Of a DNA stretch of 11,702 nt, positions 7,980 to 11,702 are shown piece after piece. The translations under genes and the position numbers were made by a program. The stretch spans positions 2,891,514 to 2,903,215 of the forward strand of contig JAHNZQ020000308.1 of NCBI GenBank assembly GCA_019155205.2. The letters are read 5' to 3'. Each line of letters begins with the position of its first letter. The first letter of the stretch is position 1. The notes under the pieces were generated by a model. That model did no database searches and had not been told where the DNA came from. It saw only the letters and a list, made by a program, of their open reading frames with translations. This stretch comes from Gracilaria vermiculophylla. Taxonomy: Eukaryota > Rhodophyta > Florideophyceae > Gracilariales > Gracilariaceae.

Positions 7980-9371
7980 TGGTGGCTCTATTAGTCTCCT
8001 CTTCAGGGTGTCGAAGGCTTCGAACTCCTCGTCCATCAAGATAGCCAATTGCGTCGGCTTGTTCTTCTCCAGGAGGCGATTTAATGGCGCCACTATACGG
8101 GAGAAATTCGGTACAAGCCTCCGGAAGACGTTACACAACCTAAGGAAGAAGCGGAGCTCCGCCTGGTTTGTGGGAGGGTGAGCTTCCTTGACGGCGTCAT
8201 GAGTTTTCCTGAAAACCTGTAGGCGGCCCGGGAGCACAACGTGCCCCAGGTAGTCCACCGAAGACTTGAAAAAGAAATATTTCTCCAGCTTCAAGATGAG
8301 GCCAGCGTCCTTTAGGAGTTGAAACACGTGCTTCACATGAATGAAGTGCTCCTCCACGCTGCGGGAGTATATGGTGACGTCATCGATATACAACAAGACG
8401 TAGTGCCACTTCACCTTTGACAGGATAACATCCACCGCTCGTTGGAACGTAGCGGGTGCATTCTTCAATCCAAAATGGCATCCTTAGGAATCTGAAGATC
8501 CCACAGTGCGAGGTGAACGTTGTATTATCCTTATCGGAGTCGTCCATCTCAATCTGCCAGTAGCTGCTATTGGCATCCATCGTGCAGAAAACGGACGCAT
8601 CGCCTTAGGAGTCGATAAATACATCCATACCGGGTATCGGGTACGAATCGCGTCCCGTCACCTCCTTGAGGTGCCTGTTGTCAATACAAAACCTTAGAGA
8701 GCCATCTTTCTTCTTGACAAACACCACCGGGGAGGCTTATTCGGAATTGAAAGGCTCGATAACGCCCTTCTGTAGCATCCGGTGGACCTCATCGTGTTCA
8801 AAATCACGCGCATGGGGTTCGGCGTTCCTCGGGAGTTGATGTACCGGTTTCGCATCCGGTGTGAGCTGGATCCTGTGTTTGGGCAGGCTGACCTAACCCA
8901 GGCGACCAGACCACATCTCCTCGAAATCGGATAGCATCTCCACTATCCTATGGCGATACCCTTCGAAATCCTGGCCAATTTGGAGCTTCTCCTGCCAAAC
9001 GGCAGGATTTTCGTCCTCTGGAGCCGTTGAAGTCGCGTCAGTCTCCATGGTGGCGATGGTATCGTGGTCCGCAAGGTCTTCCCATCGAGGAAAGTGAGCC
9101 AGTACTGCAGGGGGGAGTAGTGCCAGTCCGACAACAATTTTTTCTGGAGCCGTAGCGGCGATTCCTTGAGGTTGGCGAGCGCAACCCTGAAGGGAATGTT
9201 CGGTACTTTTCCCATAACACCGTTCGCCATCATGGAGTGCTGCTTCGTCGTCAGATGTGGACTCCCATGTAGGAATGAAAGGCCAGATACAGAGGTCTGC
9301 ACCCAGACTTCGGCCTGACTCCTCGCGGGTATTTCAACGCTCTTCACCACTCGGAGCTTATTCGACTGCGT
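7980..9371 (-). pseudogene. Reverse transcriptase of copy A with PR-RT linker, frameshifted
   Basis: The linker begins after the TAG at 9372-9374 and shows the usual Ty3 pre-RT pattern (VEIPARSQAEVWV, VPNIPFRVALANL). The frame then slips by one near 9150-9180. In the new frame come [38 protein letters not shown] (motif A Asp kept) and GIFRFLRMPF. An extra A in the run at 8472-8475 (plus strand) restores the original frame for KNAPATFQRAVD and the intact catalytic box YIDD (8379-8390), followed by the thumb and connection (SSVDYLGHVVLPGRLQV). Stops lie at 8893, 8737 and 8605. Copy B has no shift at the MPLALKNAP site, confirming that the 8472 insertion is a private mutation of copy A. Confidence 0.92.
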
Positions 9372-9374
9372 CTA

Positions 9375-10520
9375 CTTTAGAAGGTTACCCCCGTGACGCG
9401 CGTTGGCGTCCGGTTCTGGAGATGTGGACACGATACCCACAGGGGTGGCGTCGTGAAACGTCACCTTTCGCAGGCGTGGGTACATTGCACGTACATACCG
9501 ATCCACAAAGGAAGTGCCCAATGTGCATTGTGCAGCCGAGTTGGTCGCCACGAGGAACCACAATTTCACCTGTAAGGAGTCCAACCCGAGGTACAAGGGG
9601 ATTGCGCCGATGATGGTCAATGCTCGACGTGACGCATCGCGCACCGTAGGGAGCTTGCCAGTCCTCAAGGAGCCGAGAGAAGACCGCGGGAGCACGTCGG
9701 CGTGCACCAGATTGGGACCAGCTCCGGTATCGAGGATAACGCGCATCGTGGTGGAGGCGAGAGGGGAACATCCTATAGAGGCGAATGCCCTGTAGTTCTC
9801 ACAGCGGAGAGTGGAAACAGAATCTTCAAACGTGTCGAATAGGTCCGACGGGATTGGGTGGCCCACCGATACTGCGTCGACAGAGCAGACGGCCTCTCCC
9901 CCTTTCCTATAGGTGACCTCCGTGGAGCTGAGGCGCGATGTTAGAGAGCCACGCGGAGTCTCTACGCGTGGCTTTGAGGGTTTCCTCGGTTGGAGAGGGG
10001 CTGGGTTCCAGGCGGGGACGGCTTCTGCGGTTGTACATCGCGATGGGACGTGTTCCCTTGAGGTGCTACCGGCTGCTAACACCGGCACCAGCGTTGCGGG
10101 TGCCAGTGACAGTAGGGCAGGCTGCACTCCCGGTGGAGCACGGTACTCGTAGTTTCCTTGAGAGAAGCGGATGTCGCGATACACGGTTCGATAACTTCCG
10201 CTTTCCGTTGGTGTGTCATTCAGGTCCTGGAAGTTTTTCTCTCTTTCCCGCAGGGTGGTGGCCCTCATTGCCGGGTTGAGAGTCGTACAGTGTATGGGCT
10301 CTCGAGACAAGCAAATCCTGCAAGGCGGTGGGTAGCCTCGAGGGTTCGCAAATCGGACACTCCTGGAAGATCCTGGGGAGGCGTATAAAGTAAGAAACGA
10401 GGGTGTCCTCGTCCTAGACGGTGCTCCCTGAGATGAGGCATATGTGAGGGCAAGGTCCTCTTGCTCTTCTACGAGCGTGAGCTCGTCGACCTCCTCCGAG
10501 GTGCTGGAGTCAAACGTCAA
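9375..10520 (-). pseudogene. Gag C-terminal region and retropepsin (aspartic protease) of copy A
   Basis: This 382-codon stretch is uninterrupted and has the same frame as gag and pol. The N-terminal part is Ser/Pro/Arg-rich, acidic at first (EEVDELTLVEEQEDLALTY), and holds a cysteine pair (CRICLSREPIHC) that only loosely recalls a zinc knuckle, because the spacing is not CCHC. The retropepsin active site is clear: RVILDTGAGPNLVHADVLP, with DTGA at 9720-9731 (Asp about residue 264 of the stretch). It is followed by ALTIIGAIPLYL and, near the domain end, CTLGTSFVDRYV, matching the usual hydrophobic-Gly segment. The protease would cleave the Gag-Pol polyprotein in assembling particles. The open stretch has no ATG at its edge; it is part of a larger frame cut by stops at 10629 and 9372. 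Confidence 0.88.
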
Positions 10521-11525
10521 AGCGGATGCCCGATGGGTCCTCGAGGTCGCCGGTTTGTCCGAAAGTGGAGTATGGCTGCGACGAGCGGCATGGTGGGCAT
10601 CCCCATAGGATTCCGCGAAACGCGCTAACTACGTGTAGGTGCTCTATGGGTGCGTTGTCAGGTGGTTACGCACCCTTGCGCGTATCGAGGGAAAGAGGCT
10701 TTCGACAAACAACGACTTCAACCGCCGTTCGGAGTACACGTTTTAACACCGAAGGGATTTCGTGCACAGCTTTAGCGAGAACTCCGTCTCGGTCATTCCT
10801 GTGTTCTGCCTATAGAAGGTGACTTCGGCATCAGCATCGGCTGTCACCTCGTCCGTGGCGTACTTTTTAAGGAGGAAATTGAATTCCTCCGAATTAGTCG
10901 TCGAGATCTCCGTTCCAGGATCATCCACAATGGTGCTCTGCCCCGTGAGGCGCGGCTGCACCAGCAAGTGCGCTTTGCCTGTGAGGTAGAACTGAAAGCA
11001 CCGTACGGCGGCACCTTCATGGACACCATTGGTGTTCCACGCTGAACGGAAGCGCGTAAGAAAATTCAACATCGAGATGAGGTCTTCGCCTGAAAAGGAG
11101 TGCTTCTTTATTCGAATATCCGTACGGCGCTGCATCTTCGTGAGTCGTTTAGCGACCAACGCGTCGTAGAGTGTGAAGCGATCATACAACTTGTAGGTGT
11201 CACAGTCCACCTCTTTGACGAGGAGGTCGTTAAGCGGGACGACCTTTCGGACCCTTCTGCTTGTCTTCTTTGGAGGTATACTGTCCTCCGAGCTGGAGCT
11301 GTTCACAGATTTGGAGTCTGAGGTTCTCTCCGAATCGGTGTCTCGCTTTCTTCTTTTCTCCCTCCGTTTCTTTCGGCGTCTTTCCTTGAGATGGTCTAGG
11401 TTACTGACGATACCCTCGTTATCGCGATACACCCGAAGGGTATCCTGTCTTTCTCTCCTTGGGTGAATTCCTTCGCGACCGGTATCCTGTCCTCCTCCGT
11501 GAGGCGTCAGGTCCAGACGGTGCAT
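10521..11525 (-). pseudogene. Gag (capsid) region of copy A
   Basis: The ATG at 11525 follows a stop 27 bases upstream and opens 260 codons. The product starts with a polar segment, a strongly basic tract (residues about 47-61, KERRRKKRREKRRKR) and a Ser/Glu-rich stretch (about 65-82). A capsid-like part follows with the typical retrotransposon Gag layout: HSFSGEDLISMLNFLTRF, then AAVRCFQFYLTGKAHLLV, then EEFNFLLKKYAT and TFYRQNTGMTETEF. A TAA at 10743-10745 ends the open part, but the same frame continues as Gag (LKSLFVESLFPSIRARVRN) with TAGs at 10644-10646 and 10629-10631. Gag would form the virus-like particle. The basic tract could serve RNA binding or nuclear localisation; that is inference. 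Confidence 0.85.
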
Positions 11526-11609
11526 AACAATGTTTCTGAGGTGGTCCCGTTACCCTACGGCAGTATCTTTTCCTTATCTGGCGTAGGGAGTGGCAGTATC
11601 CTGTCCTCC
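11438..11609. repeat. GTATCCTGTC(CTCC) repeat family, leader and start of gag
   Basis: The core GTATCCTGTC occurs at 11440-11449, 11482-11491 and 11596-11605, the last two extended to GTATCCTGTCCTCC. A degenerate form (GTATCTTTTCC) lies at 11563-11573. On the element's sense strand the core reads GACAGGATAC. Two copies fall inside gag, where they encode QDT twice, and two fall in the untranslated leader, so the repeats are not explained by protein coding alone. Confidence 0.6.
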
Positions 11610-11702
11610 ACTGCCCGGGGTCACCTTAGGTGTTAATAAAGGGAATCTCTCCTGTACGGAAGAATAACTTTGAAACACCGTTGCAGGAGCAGCTCCGCGG
11701 TT
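11526..11702 (-). other. 5' leader of copy A, cut by the window edge
   Basis: This non-coding stretch lies upstream of gag. It should hold the primer-binding site and packaging signals. No stretch complementary to a tRNA 3' end was recognised, so the primer-binding site probably lies beyond the right edge or has decayed. It contains a perfect seven-base inverted repeat (CCCTACG 11553-11559 with CGTAGGG 11582-11588) and two members of a short repeat family listed separately. An AATAAA at about 11633-11638 on the plus strand has no gene assigned to it. Confidence 0.55.
11553..11588 (-). other. Leader hairpin of copy A
   Basis: CCCTACG at 11553-11559 and CGTAGGG at 11582-11588 form a perfect seven-base stem with a 22-base loop in the element's RNA, 28 bases upstream of the gag ATG. 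A structured leader of this kind could act in packaging or translation. Seven paired bases alone could arise by chance. Confidence 0.4.

Larger units (their letters stand above)
5793..11702 (-). mobile_element. Ty3/gypsy chromovirus, copy A (near full-length internal region, decayed)
   Basis: On the minus strand the order is leader, gag, protease, RT, RNase H, integrase, GPY/F module, chromodomain and polypurine tract, which is the Metaviridae order of a chromovirus. The entire coding region uses one frame from the ATG at 11525 to the TAG at 5823-5825, implying a single Gag-Pol product in the ancestor. In-frame stops lie at 10743, 10644, 10629, 9372, 8893, 8737, 8605, 7911, 7857, 7377, 6762, 6414 and 6084. 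The RT N-terminal part is displaced by one frame between about 9150-9180 and 8475. The 5' LTR would lie beyond the right edge. The 3' LTR should follow the polypurine tract but could not be delimited. It is not autonomous in its present state. Confidence 0.93.

Noticed and set aside
1..9400. RIP-like or deamination-driven mutation as the source of the stops
   Set aside because: Where the other copy gives the sense codon, four stops fit C-to-T or G-to-A changes (6762, 7377, 7857, 1809), but others (7911, 1686, 1662, 760, 493) need transversions or two changes. No strong bias is visible by eye.
10309..10345. CRICLSREPIHC as a Gag CCHC zinc knuckle
   Set aside because: The spacing is C-x2-C-x6-H-C rather than C-x2-C-x4-H-x4-C, so a true zinc knuckle is not supported.
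5823..11525. Stop-codon reassignment in the host
   Set aside because: TAA, TAG and TGA all occur as interruptions, at positions that differ between the copies. Random decay explains this better than a changed code.
5616..11702. Similar GGAGC...GCTCC palindromes at 5616-5631 and 11686-11696 as matching LTR parts
   Set aside because: The flanking bases do not align over any useful length, so a shared LTR cannot be claimed.
1..11702. tRNA, rRNA or CRISPR features
   Set aside because: No cloverleaf, conserved rRNA segment or regularly spaced repeat array was seen on either strand.

Overview
The window is eukaryotic repeat DNA made mainly of two decayed Ty3/gypsy (Metaviridae) LTR retrotransposons of one family, both on the minus strand. 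Copy A (about 5793-11702) is nearly complete: leader, gag, a retropepsin with a DTGA motif, reverse transcriptase with YIDD, RNase H, an HHCC and D-D-35-E integrase, a GPY/F module and a C-terminal chromodomain. The chromodomain and GPY/F module place it among chromoviruses. Copy B (1 to about 2640) carries the matching pol segment and runs off the left edge inside the integrase core. The host cannot be named from this sequence. A chromovirus only says eukaryote (fungi, plants, algae, oomycetes and others carry them), and I see no host gene that narrows it.

Layout, left to right: copy B integrase (1-760), spacer, RNase H (about 965-1365), RT (about 1366-2520) and PR-RT linker (to about 2640); an AT-rich island with two CACGTG boxes (about 2800-2990); a poorly interpretable stretch to 3486; a minus-strand decayed coding remnant (3487-4496) that may be distantly retropepsin-like; a divergent plus-strand broken gene for an unrecognised proline-rich protein (4458-5580) followed by AATAAA; a repeat/hairpin patch (5724-5785); the copy A polypurine tract (5793-5809); then copy A read right to left up to 11525, with a leader of at least 177 bases at the right edge.

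Copy A is unusual in that gag, PR, RT, RNase H, IN and chromodomain all lie in one reading frame (codon starts congruent to 2 mod 3 on the minus strand). This implies that the ancestor made a single Gag-Pol polyprotein. It is now interrupted by 13 in-frame stops and by a compensating pair of frameshifts around the RT (near 9150-9180 and at 8472-8475). Copy B uses the same frame and is broken at different places. The integrases decayed in complementary ways: A keeps the zinc finger but lost two of three catalytic acids, while B keeps the acids but lost the zinc finger.

The main unexplained item is the plus-strand proline-rich gene, tail-to-tail with copy A. Its internal repeats differ only at synonymous sites, which suggests it really coded for protein. 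It could be an antisense accessory gene of the element, a captured host gene, or part of a third element; the sequence does not decide. Everything in the window looks non-functional.
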